DNA from: Neopestalotiopsis rosae
Lineage: Eukaryota; Ascomycota; Sordariomycetes; Amphisphaeriales; Sporocadaceae
Direction of reading: 5' to 3'
NCBI GenBank assembly: GCA_023078685.1
Contig: JALGAS010000001.1
Location: 868,001-932,000 of the forward strand
DNA: 64,000 nucleotides
Below the pieces are notes generated by a model. It made no database searches and had not been told where the DNA came from. It saw nothing but the letters and a program-made list of their open reading frames with translations. The position numbers and the translations under genes are program-made. Shown piece after piece: positions 11,647 through 22,538 of the stretch (position 1 is the stretch's first letter; each line of letters begins with the position of its first letter).

Positions 11647-13007
11647 GATGTTATTCGAAGCTGGGACAGATGACTTGTCTATCAGCTTCTTGCAACTATT
11701 TGTCGTGAAAAGGTGACAATGATATTGTTGTTGTCGTTGTATGAATGTTGAAACAGCTTTTGTGTTTCTCATCTGCACACAACGAGTATGACGTAGTGCG
11801 CTAGTATGCGCTGTATGCCGTTGTACTACCTGAATCTGAGCCCCTAGAGAAGCGCTAACTGGGCGAAATGCCTTCATACTGATGTAATCGAAATCAATCA
11901 ATGAAATGGAATTCAATGTCGTGGAATGAGGTTGAAATGTTGAATCTGGATATAAACGACTATACAGACGAATACTGGATCAATTCAAAATATATTGGTC
12001 TCTTTCAATCATTGACTTTTGCAAACCGTAAATGGGGTTACGGCGGCTGATCATCAGGGTGCAATTCCGGGGCCGTCGACGGGCATACCAAAGACCCAAG
12101 ACCAAAGCAGCTAAGCTAACCTTATATCAACTCACATGCAACAAGCCAACGAATGTCATGATGTTATTATTATATTCAATAAATGGAGGACACTGTTACT
12201 TCCATATGACATTCCAGTGCCTATGGATGAAAATGAGAACCCAGCCCAGAGTGCATGAATTCCGGTCCCGCTACACCCACATAGCAGCATAGTCCCGCCA
12301 CGCTGAAATAAACGCCAAGAGCTGCAAGTTACGTATAGGAAAACTACCATTCAAATAGGTACGACGAGACAGAGTTTTGACCTACAGTCGCGGGCCACCA
12401 CACACTCTACATACTCGGGTGTCCAGCAGCCGACATCTTCCCGTGTTGCCTGCTTAATTTCCTCTCTTTCCCCATTTCCCTCCCTCATCTTTATTGGTGT
12501 GCGTCCCATAATATTGGTCTGGACTCTGTGGGTTTTTTTCTTCACCAACAGGCAGTGCAGGCTACCAGGATCATATGAGAGAAACGGTCAAAAAGCCGAG
12601 GTGACCAATCACGAACGCTGCCAACCTGGAGATACCTTGATGACAAAGCCGGGGGACCCGTCCAAACAGCCCAAAACACCACTCCTATACGACGATCACT
12701 TCCCCAGCGAAAGAGTATCTGCCATGCCAAGATACATATTGGGCGACTGCAGACTACCAGAATACTGGGTATCTGGGTCGATTTTTGCGAATCGTGCATT
12801 GTTGCCCATGCCTTTGCCGTTACATCCACGATGAAGAAACCCCCTTTAACCCCCCACCCGCTCAATGGCGGCGCAGTATACACGTATAGGTAGGGGTATA
12901 ATTGCCTCGAGTATAAAGGTTGAAAAAGCCGCAAGACAGGTATTCTAGCTTAGGTTTCAAGATACTTTGTAATTCATATACTAGAAAGGTCAAGCAAGAA
13001 CAAAAAA
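11647..13007. other. Divergent intergenic region
   Basis: 1.36 kb separating the GFA-like (minus) and SDR (plus) genes, so it holds both promoters. Apart from the TATA-like element listed separately I see no defined site and no convincing coding exon. Confidence 0.55.
12912..12919 (+). promoter_or_regulatory. TATA box of the SDR gene
   Basis: TATAAAGG, 96 bp upstream of the SDR start codon at 13008 and on the correct strand. Spacing suits a short fungal leader. Seen in sequence; function inferred. Confidence 0.5.
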
Positions 13008-13873
13008 ATGGTTCAAGCAGAATCACTATCGCTAGAGGGCAAGGTGGCCATCGTGACGGGCGCGGGCCGCGACTCGGGCATCGGCGCCGCCATCGTCGCG
13101 ACGCTGGCGCGCAACGGCGCCTCGGTGGCCATCAACTACATGAGCGACGCGACGGCGCCCCAGGCCCACGCCACGGCCGAGCGCCTCTGCGCTGCTCACG
13201 GCCCCGCTGCCGCCGTGGCCGTCCAGCAGGACGTCGAGTCCGAGGAGGGCGCCAAGTCGCTCGTGGCCAAGACCCTCGCGGCGTTTGGCGTCGACCACGT
13301 CGACATTGTCATCAACAACGCCGGCTGCAACCTGCCCGGGTCCACGGCCGACACGCCCCTGGAGCACATCCACGCGCAGTTTTCCAAGAACGTCTTTACC
13401 GCCATCTACGTCGTGCGCGCCGCCTTGCCTCACATACCCCGGGGCGGTCGCATCATCAATATCAGCACCATTTCCACCAAGCACTACATTGAAGGTTTGG
13501 CCTTTTACAGCGCGGCCAAGTCGGCTCTGGACTCGTTGACGCACTCGTGGGCGGCAGAGGTAAACACATTTCCTCCCTTTATTGATCAAGGGATCACATT
13601 GATAACGTTGAATTTCAGTTTGGGCGCAAATATGGTATTACCGTCAACAGCATTGCACCTGGTCCGGTCGACACGGATGAGTCGAGAAAGTTTGCCCGAG
13701 ATAACCCCAACGGGGCGGCCGCGATGCAGTCCATCATTGATGTTACCAGGGCGGCAGACAGGATGGGCCGCGTTGAAGATGTAGCAGATGCAGTCTTGTT
13801 GCTTGCTCAGGAGAAAAGCCGCTGGATCACGGGTCAATTTATTGATACAAGTGGCGGAATTACTGGGCATTAG
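13008..13873 (+). CDS. Short-chain dehydrogenase/reductase (SDR)
   Basis: Two exons, 13008-13559 and 13619-13873 (intron 59 nt, GTAAAC...CAG), giving 268 aa, the normal size of a classical SDR. Cofactor motif TGAGRDSGIG at residues 17-26, NNAG at 103-106, candidate catalytic Ser 153 or 156, and YxxxK at Tyr167/Lys171. The second exon adds the expected VNSIAPGPVDTD and the C-terminal ITGQFIDTSGG strand, which confirms the splice. The closest functional label is 3-oxoacyl-ACP-reductase-like; the substrate cannot be read from sequence. NAD(P) preference is uncertain. Exon 1 is strongly GC-rich compared with the flanks, with C/G-ending codons. The gene is divergent from the GFA-like gene and convergent with the uncertain gene at 14.1 kb. 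Confidence 0.9.
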
Positions 13874-14070
13874 TTTCGGGTTGGGGACTTTGACTTCACA
13901 CGACAAAGATGTATTCATATATACACGGCTGAGCCAGCAGATCGAGCTGACTCCAGCCAATTACTAGAATTACCACGATATGCGGACCATGTCCAAATTC
14001 GTGTATAGAGAAAAGAAATCTGATGAAAAGTCTTGGCGAGGAGGCACATCAGACAAACCTAGGTAAATAC

Positions 14071-14514
14071 TCACCAAAGTTTTGCGCCTCCCTCTTCCGT
14101 GTCCTCATCCTCATCTTCGTCCGCATCATTGTGCGACTGCAAAGGAAGATCCTTCTCAAAACTTTTCTCTAGCTCGGTACTGTTGTTATGCTGCTTGGAG
14201 GCTGTGTGGGAGATTGGACCGTCGGTTGGCAACAATGAATACCATAGTGCGGTTCCCAGATTCCTCCAGTCCGCCGCCATCAGCGCTTCACTCCGAACTG
14301 CCTCCCAATCACTTGCTTTTGGTGATTCCCGCTCGAGCTCTGGACTCTCGGCGTGTAGCTCGCGGACCGACAGGTTGAGAAAGTTGAAATCGCAGTGGAT
14401 GCAGTCCCGTTCGTACCAGCTCATCAAGTCTGTCCGATCGGGTTCGTCTCCAGAGAATTCTTGAGAGTCCACGCGGATGTGTGGACAGCCGTAAAAGCAA
14501 GAAAACCAGTCCAT
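14071..14514 (-). CDS. Possible small gene, unrecognised (147 aa)
   Basis: A 147-codon open frame starting at the ATG at 14514 (MDWFSCFYGCPH). It is rich in Trp, Cys and acidic residues and ends in an Asp/Glu run, which looks more protein-like than neighbouring shadow frames. I do not recognise a family. The frame stays open upstream to a TGA near 14654. A different frame just upstream (about 14550-14712) also looks coding-like, and the two cannot be joined by a good intron. Either the gene has more exons than I can resolve, or it is a decayed or frame-shifted copy. The stop at 14071 overlaps a donor-like GTGAGT. Treat start, end and status as provisional. Confidence 0.35.
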   Translation of the reverse strand: MDWFSCFYGCPHIRVDSQEFSGDEPDRTDLMSWYERDCIHCDFNFLNLSVRELHAESPELERESPKASDWEAVRSEALMAADWRNLGTALWYSLLPTDGPISHTASKQHNNSTELEKSFEKDLPLQSHNDADEDEDEDTEEGGAKLW

Positions 14515-15480
14515 ACCCTGCTGTAATGGAAACTGGGATGTCAAGGCTGTCAAGTACGGCAGCAATACCGGAGCTTGGATACTCCTGCTCGTTGTGTTTC
14601 TTGTTCTCGTGCAGTGTACGAAGATAAGGAACCTCTGCTTGCGCCGTGTTCAAGTCGTAGGCAATGTGGTTGCAGCTGAATATCGATTCACTGCGCCGGC
14701 AGGGGTTGCGCTTTTTCTATGACCCGACGGAGGGAAGAGAACAATGAAAAAGAGAGATAAAAGAAATAGGCTGGGGTTCAAAGAAACTTGAGGAAATAAG
14801 TTCATTGTTATGCGTCGTCTCAGAGCCACAGAGACAATGATTCTAATGAATCAAACTAAGACAATGCCATTTTGATCTAATGTAGAGCAGAAAAGATGCG
14901 AAATACTGGGCGTGGTGTTTTATGGTCTGTATCACGAAGTTTGGATAATGATCAAACTTCGAAGGCTGTTGGGACAATTCTAAGGATATATTTGCAATTA
15001 TGTGAAATTATGTGACGGTCTGCAACCTCGATGCTTATCGTCTCTCCAACCTCGATCTAGAAGGGTGGAAGATTGCCCAGGGTAGTATGGTATCCTTGAA
15101 TGAAGCCGGGCCAAGGTATTCGACGCAGCTAACGCTCACAGATGCCCGGCCATGAATAGTATATAATGTACAAGAAAAAGTCCAGAACTTGAGAAAACTA
15201 TTGCTAGGTTACCAGTCGCACTTCGCGAAACTTCACGATCTTTTAGAGCGACAGTTTTTCAAACTAAAAAAAACGGTTAGGCCGTTAGAAAAGGCCTTTC
15301 AAAATGAAATGTAGAACTCCCCATCCGATGCACGGGTAACTCTAGAGGGAACCGCGCGGACCATGCTTTATACATGCAAAGACTTCTTGAATCTCAAGCG
15401 GCGAGTTCATCGTCAACTCTAGCGCCAATAACAAAAAGGAAATAAGGAACCCAGGGGGCGCGACCATGCAGGAGCTTTGA
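14515..15480. other. Intergenic, possible upstream exons of the 14 kb gene
   Basis: The part from 14515 to about 14830 holds two competing minus-strand open frames discussed under the 147-aa gene. One begins with an ATG at 14804 followed by a hydrophobic stretch. From about 14850 to 15480 nothing is supported. Confidence 0.4.
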
Positions 15481-18214
15481 TCACCAACGACGACTAAGAA
15501 GTGTTATCAGTATTTGACATTTCAATAGAGCCGCGGAGAGGGTAAGGGATATGACATACTCATAAGCTGAATGCACTTTCCGTTGCTTGCGTTTCATTAT
15601 GACCGTAGTTTCTGGTTCCTTCTTGGGCGACTTGCTTTCAGGCTCATCGTCCTCCTCGTCGGCCCCCACTAAACCGAGCAATTCGGCTTCGATCCTCGTA
15701 AGAGGGGAGCCGGGTTCGCTAGGTGGTGATTCAGGTTCAGGAGTGGAAGGACGAGACACTGCAGCTTCGTTGCGACTAAGAGGGCGGCCGGAAGGATGAT
15801 GTGCACGCTCAATGCTTGCGGATTGTCTGGGGCTGGGTATCTTCACAGGTGGTCTAGGTGGAAGTGGATGGTGAACCCTTCCAACATGCGAATCCTGCTT
15901 TGGAGTTTTCGCGGGAGTATTTGCTGCCGTAGTAGAGCAGACTTTATCGATATGTGATTGTAATTCGTCGAGCAGAGGTCGTTCGGAATGCTCACTGGCT
16001 TGCCGGCCGATGGATCTCTCCACTTTCTCTCCTTGAGGCGTTGAGAGTCTCTGCTCATTTCGTCCTCGCCCATACGGACTGGGGGATCCCATGGGCTGCC
16101 GGTCTCGATCCGTTGAATGAGAACGATCGTAATGATGGCCAACACTGCTGGAGGGTGTTCGTTCGTAGATATCGTTACGTGCATGTGTATCATGTCTTGG
16201 GCCTAAATGGCCGGAAGAGTCTCCGTGTGTTGCCGTCATAATGCCGTTGTACGATGAAATCTCGCCTTGTTGCGGTGTTGGGGATGACTGCCACTTTCGT
16301 TCGACAGGTATCGCCGATGAATTCGGTGTGTCACTTATCTCACCGGGTTCAGGGGAGAACTGTCGCAGCCGGCGCAATGGCTCTGGCGAATGAGCGTTAT
16401 ACCCAGCATAAGTAGAGTCAAGCTCGGAGGGATCGTGCATATGATTGTCCCATTTTCTCTTGCGATCTAACGGTGCCGTTGGCCGCTTGTTCTTTCCCGT
16501 CTGGTCCAAGTTGGTCATTCTTTGCTGGCGGCCTTGTTCTCGGTTGTTTTGTTGCCCCTGCGCACCTCGACCGCGTTTTTCGTGCCGATTCTGACCCTTA
16601 TGCGTCTCAACCACGTATAATTCAAGATTGGCCAAGTTGACCTCTTCCGGTGGAAGAAATGTTGGATGATTGCGATACTTGGACCATCGATTGGTGTCTC
16701 TAACGCTCAAAGCGAAATCATCGAGATTGCTAACTGTGGCAAACTTGGATTTTACGCATTTCGCGTCGAAAGCAGGAGGCAACATGATACGATCTGTATA
16801 CTCGCCAGGCAGTGGCTCTGCGATTGCATCACCTTGGTTCGTTGAAACAACATCCTTAAAGGCATCCTCGAAGCCGTCGAGAAAATCCTCCTCGGTTTCC
16901 AGTGTTTGGTCTGAAGTACGAGGAAATTCGCTGTCACCAAGAGATCCGCGAGAGTCGGCTTCCTGGCTTGCCGATTCTGACGGAGGGGCTCTTTCGTTGG
17001 AGGAATTGACCTGGTTCGAAGTAATCAGCCTATCACCATCCAGAAGCTGGGAGTATTGTTCCGGTCTCACATTAGCCTCGGGTGCAGAGCTGGCCAGATC
17101 TTTTCCCAGAATCTCGTGATGCGCAAGTTGCTCGGATATGTTGGTTGCTGGGAGAGGCATGCGACTCTCGCTGTCAACACTCCTATTACTTCTTGACCGA
17201 CTGAACGAACGGAGATGGTCACGGTTATCGCGGTGAGCGTGTCGTTCACCTGCTGCCCTGTGGGATTTGCGGTGATCAAAGGATCGCCGGTTGTCATGAC
17301 GGTCACGGTCATGACGTCGTTCATCACGCGACCGGCCTCTTGAGAATCTGTCGTCCTCTTTGGATTGGTAGTTCGGCTTGTCGTTGTGTCGTTCATTCCA
17401 CCTGTCCCTAGGGTGTCGATTGTGCAACGGTCTCTGATTGTCGCCGTACATGGGAGAACGCTCATGGCCCTGCGAACCACGCTTGTGCTGTGGGTCGTAG
17501 GACGTATAGCCAGAGTGACTAGGCGGAGGAGGAGTAGGTCCAGTGTATGGTCTGTAGTCGGGAGGATGAAAGTTGACAGGCGGCATTACTGGTGGCCCAT
17601 GAACACCAGGAGGAGGCGCCTGGAGTCCGAATGGCGGCATTGGAGGATAGCCAGGAGGAGGATGGCCGTGCGGAGGGGGGTATGATGGAAATGGCGACGG
17701 TTGCCTAGCAGCTGGAGGGGGGATAGGCCCAGGACCGCTGCTGGACTGCCCGAATCCATAATTATGCGGAGGTGGCGGTGGCTGCTGTGGTAGATAGCCA
17801 TGCCCATGTGGTGCCTGAAAAGGATGAGGTGCTACTGGTCCTGGAGGATACGGTTGAGGATGGCCGTAAGGATAGTGTTGAGGGGGAGGAACATGTGAAA
17901 AGTGGTTTGGCTGGAAATGTGCTGCCGCAGGTTGCGAATATCGTGTCACAATGGGGCCCTTGTGCCGTTTGTTGGGATGGTCAGTATCAGACCGACCGCT
18001 TCCAGCTTGCTGTCGAGCCCGAGATGCTTCGAGTCCGCTGAACCAATGTAAGCAGCTGCACAGTGTAGTAGAAAAGGGCAACGGGAGATACTTACGCAGG
18101 AGTGGCTCGCGTTGGTTCAGGGCATGCGGTGAATATGTGCCCACGCATGCCACAATTATAGCACGGAGGTGGTTCACTGTGACCCGACATATGGCCAGGC
18201 ATTAGACCATCCAT
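15481..18214 (-). CDS. CCHC zinc-knuckle protein, Pro- and Arg-rich
   Basis: Three exons: 18214-18096, 18037-15560 and a 13-nt last exon 15493-15481; 869 aa. The first exon encodes a zinc knuckle, CX2CX4HX4C with Cys18, Cys21, His26, Cys31 (CYNCGMRGHIFTAC). The body is low-complexity: Pro/Gly/His-rich (about 80-240), then Arg/Asp/Ser-rich (about 240-340), then acidic and Ser/Pro segments. The terminal micro-exon adds RRW, giving an ...AYDRRW end; a short Arg-Arg-Trp C-terminus seems plausible and fits the donor GTATGT and acceptor TTAG. This composition suggests a nuclear RNA-associated protein, but no catalytic domain is visible and the exact role is unknown. It is not Air1/2-like, because only one knuckle is present. 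Divergent from the Ppg1-type phosphatase gene. Confidence 0.8.
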
Positions 18215-20779
18215 CTTGGACGGCCGTGTTAAGGGACAAGGCTGGCCAGACGTGTGTGTGGCTGACGCAGTTGTTTCAGCGATACAGTCTGATTGCCCAT
18301 GAGGCTTACGAAATGGCGAACGCAGTCATCCACTACCTAGGTAGAGCAGGTGAGTATGAGCTTGTAAGGATTATGGAAGATTGATAGGATGATGTTTCTC
18401 CTTGGTGGGGGCCGACAAGGGTGGGGGAAGGAAGTGTACTATGTGATTGTATGATTATAGTAGAAGAAGAGAGGAAATAGAAAGTAGTGGGACCAAGTTG
18501 CACGAATAATGAGTTGCAGCTAGGTCAGTCAGGTGACGTTTGGACGTGGGGGATGTCAGGGACTTTGTCGATTGAAGCGTCTGATAGTTTCCGGGGCACA
18601 ATCGTGGAAGAATGCAAAGACGTTGGAATTTCCACAGGACGAAAGAGCCAAGGTAGAGTTTGAGGGTCTTCCTGTCCTTCTGGGCGACGCGCCGGCACCT
18701 AAAAAGCAAACTGTTTTCTTTCGGCCCGACGAGACGAAGCAAGCCCAGAATGACTTGATACGTAGGTTTGGAGATTTAGGTGTCATGGAAAGAGAAAGAA
18801 AAAATAGAAAACCATAATCTTTTCATGAAGATGTTCACGTACCTAAAAAGCTGCGATAAAAGTTCCGATGAAAGACGGGAGTTGTCGACGGGCACTAGGT
18901 ACGGCTGATGAACTGCGACGCCAGCAACGTGACCTCAAGCTCCTCTCCACCACAGCTCACCTGCTTGGGGCAAACCCGGCGTACTCATGCAGCCTACCGG
19001 ACGTCGATAAGTTCATTGATGGCTGCAAGCATCGCTGATGGGCAGCAAGCTGAGCTAGGCTACGGGCGGGCGATACTTCACGTGAGGCTGATGGATAGTC
19101 GGGACGAAGTAATAAGTAGTAATGGATCTTGTCAGATTGGAGGTCGGGCGGCGCGTGGAGCTCTCGGACCTTTCTGCAGGGACGGACGGCTGCTGACCGA
19201 AAGGGCCACCGACCGGATAAACACCGGGCCATCTCCGACAGACGCAAACCATATTGGATGTCCCTTACCTACCTTGAGTGCAAACGGATTATTAAAGTTG
19301 ACACGGACATGGTGAAATAGCTTGCATGATCTGATTAACAAGCAGTGCAGTTGTCTCCAACATATATGATGGCCAGTTTGAAAAATGTAAGGGACCTTGA
19401 TGGACAGGCAGGACGCCTGCGAGTATGAACATAGTCTTCGTGGCAGCACCTTAAGATTGCCATTTTCTGTATGTATAGGTCTGTGTAATGGATACAGATA
19501 CGCAACAGGAACAATAAGAGATACAGTATATAAGAGACGGCCCATCCGTAGTATTCCTTTGAGAACAAATACAGTCGAGAATACAGCGAAAACCAAGCAT
19601 AATTGATGTATGGGGGCAGTCAGTACTCATGTCCCTTGAGGCTCTTGGAAACAACCATTCCTTTGGCTGCAGGGAACAAGTGGACGGATCTCTCCTCATT
19701 TGGTTGTACTCTGTGAAGGGCGCGAGATAGAGGAGGGCCAACGAGATGGATCGCCAGGAGAATCAGATGCTACCAGATGTGTCCTTGATGGGGATAAAGC
19801 CAGCAATCATGAGCTATCTCGTTGCTGGCCAAGAATCGCCGATTTTCACTTGAAAATGGCCATGCCGTCTTCACGGAAGCAGGAAGAGAGCGGGGCCGAG
19901 TGTGAGTCGACAGTTCCCTAAGAAGATTGTCAAGAGGACGTCATGTCGAAGTTGATGAAAGTAGGAAATATGGAAAACGAAAATATCAGGCTTAGAGCAA
20001 TGGCAGTTGGGAAAACTTGTTGAAGGAGAAAGAATCAAGGAGATTGACGTCCACAGTTCCATGCTCTTGTAGGGTTCCTAGGCCCATCGGTAGCGGCCAG
20101 CAGAATGTTCCGAGAATCACTGACATTGGCTCCAGCTAGGAAATGACCTACAGAGTACTTGACAGGCTGACTGGAATGGAAGCAATGGGAGGGACGACCT
20201 CGGGATGGCGGGGTGCTGGAGGGTCTGCCTGCCTTTGGAGCTCCAAAGCAAGCCAACCAAAAGACGTATCGGCTAGCACTCAACCTCATGGTGTGGCTCT
20301 AAATGCATGCAACACTGATTAGTTGGCAGCCGCCCTCCCATGCCATGCAGTCAATCAGTCAGCGTTTTTTTCGCAGGACCTGCACATGCTGTATGTTAGC
20401 ATGTAGGAAAGGAACAGGCGATGGATTGGTAACCCTCCCTCCTTTCTTGAGATTATCCCAACACCATCCAGTCCAAAGTCTCTCTTCTTTTTCCTCTCTT
20501 TTCTCCAGCCAGTCTCCATACTTGCGGCCTCCGTCTCATGCGAAACGCCTCCCCCACACCCAGCAAAGACCGGGCCTCGATGTAGAAGCCAGCGACCAGC
20601 TTCCCAACGATCATGTTTGCGCATCCCGCCACAGCACCAAACTTCAACGACGACATAGCTTTCGCTAGGAGCAGAAAGAGGCCGACCGCCAGACGCAGCC
20701 GAGCGCCCTGAACCTGCATTATAAACCGCAACCTTCAGTCACTTTCAGTCAGAGCTGCACATCAATACCGCAGCCAAAA
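18215..20779. other. Divergent intergenic region
   Basis: 2.6 kb between the zinc-knuckle (minus) and Ppg1-type (plus) genes. From about 20430 to 20530 there is a CT-rich block typical of fungal promoters and leaders. A 94-codon plus-strand frame at 18533-18817 and its antisense partner have no recognisable features. Confidence 0.55.
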
Positions 20780-21904
20780 ATGCCTGGACTACCGGGTTAG
20801 TAGACGATTGACACACACAACCACCACTTTCTGCCCTCTCCCGCCCGAAAGCCACAGAGCACAGCGCGCTCACTTTCCGTGCCCGTTGACCATGAGGGAA
20901 ACTTGCCAAACTTCAAAAGTAAATGTTCCTCGGCTAACCTTGTCGGCCTTTACCCTGCAGCGTCCGTCGACCTTGACGAATGCATATCGCGTCTCTACAA
21001 GAAGGAGCTCCTCGCCGAGTCCGTCATTGAAGCAATATGCGCAAAGACCAAGGAGCTGCTGATGCGCGAGTCCAACGTGGTGCACGTGCGGGCACCCGTG
21101 ACGGTCGTGGGCGACATTCACGGACAATTTTACGACCTGATTGAGATATTCAAGATTGGTGGCTGGTGCCCCGACACCAACTACCTGTTCCTAGGCGACT
21201 ACGTTGACCGCGGCATGTTCAGCGTCGAGACCATCAGTCTGCTCGTGTGCCTCAAGCTGCGCTACCCCAACCGCGTGCACCTCATCCGCGGCAACCACGA
21301 GAGCCGCGGTGTCACCCAGAGTTATGGCTTTTATACAGAGTGCAGCAGGAAATACGGCAACGCCAACGTGTGGCACTACTTTACCGACATGTTTGACTTT
21401 CTGACCCTCAGTGTCGTCATCAACGACCAGATCTTTTGCGTCCACGGCGGCCTCAGCCCCAGTATACATAGCATCGACCAGATCAAGATCATTGACCGAT
21501 TTCGCGAGATTCCTCACGAGGGCCCTATGGCGGACCTGGTGTGGTCGGATCCCGACCCGGAGCGAGACGAGTTTTCCTTGTCGCCGAGAGGAGCCGGTTA
21601 CACCTTTGGTGCCAAGGTGGTCAAGAAGTTTCTGGCAGTCAACGGCATGTCACATATCCTGCGCGCACATCAGCTCTGCCAAGAAGGCTTTCAGGTTCTG
21701 TACGACGACCATCTGAGCACTGTGTGGAGCGCTCCAAATTATTGTTATAGATGTGGAAATATGGCCAGTGTCCTGGAGGTGGGTGACACTGGAGAGAGAT
21801 TTTTCAACGTTTTTGCCGCAGCACCCGAAAATGATCAGCATAAAGATGCACAACAAGGTGGCGACAAGGTGGACGGTAATGCTCTGCCAGACTATTTCCT
21901 ATAA
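20780..21904 (+). CDS. ppg1: PP2A-family Ser/Thr phosphatase, Ppg1 type
   Basis: Predicted as a 16-nt first exon (20780-20795), intron 165 nt (GTTAGT...CAG), and exon 20961-21904; 319 aa. Metal-binding phosphatase motifs are intact: GDIHG (56-60), GDYVDRG (84-90), RGNHE (115-119). The C-terminus PDYFL matches the PP2A-family carboxyl tail that is methylated and phosphorylated. Similarity of the segments around VVKKFLAVNGM and RAHQLCQEGFQ points to the Ppg1 branch rather than Pph3/PP4 or Sit4/PP6; this is recalled family knowledge, not a search. Ppg1 is reported to act with the Far/STRIPAK scaffold in fungi. The start is inferred because the long frame has no ATG at its 5' end; joining the short exon gives MPGLPASVDLDEC. 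Convergent with RhoGDI. Confidence 0.85.
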
Positions 21905-22538
21905 ATGGTCTGCTTTGATGAAATGAACGATATTTTTAAAATTGTGCCTGCAAAGCCTTGGCAGCACCTGGTTCGTCAAAGACAGCTTGGACTGATATCC
22001 AAGATCGAGCATATACCCTTAGTACTGCACCATATATGTGTGCAGACATGACTCAAGACTAGATATGGAGATGTAATGAAAATACCCAGTCATTTCCCTT
22101 ACGGACAAACGACATTGCCATTGGTCCTCTTTATCATCAATGCCCTCAAGCTTCACAAGCGTTTCTAATGTTTCGAACACAATGTGCGATTCTGAATTTT
22201 GTTTATAAATCTGTCTTGGTGCTGTAACCTCCAGACATGCATCTGGGAGCAAGGAAATATTGTGATAATAACTGCCTTGTGCTAGGTGAAGTTGTGGTCT
22301 GGTTTTCTTGGTGCTGTTTTTTTTTTTTTTCCTTTTTCCCCATTGAGTGTGAGCTGTCTAATGAGCCCGCCTAGGTGTAGTCTCCGAAGCAGTATTGATA
22401 TAATTCCGACCAGTTTCGGTTTTGTCGTCTGGCCCGCTCCCATCAAGCTCGATTATGACGCTTCACATTTTTGGATGGTAGATTTCTGCCGAAGGTATCC
22501 AATGCAGTACATGGCGACACCTCTATAAAAGGGTTGAT
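21905..22538. other. Convergent intergenic region
   Basis: 3' flanks of the phosphatase and RhoGDI genes. Contains a T14 run at 22317-22330. No gene seen. Confidence 0.6.
22317..22330 (+). repeat. T14 homopolymer
   Basis: Fourteen consecutive T residues in the convergent 3' intergenic region. Probably slippage-prone sequence; no function implied. Confidence 0.8.

Noticed and set aside
18533..18817. 94-codon plus-strand frame
   Set aside because: Equally long antisense frame and no family features; lies in a divergent promoter region.
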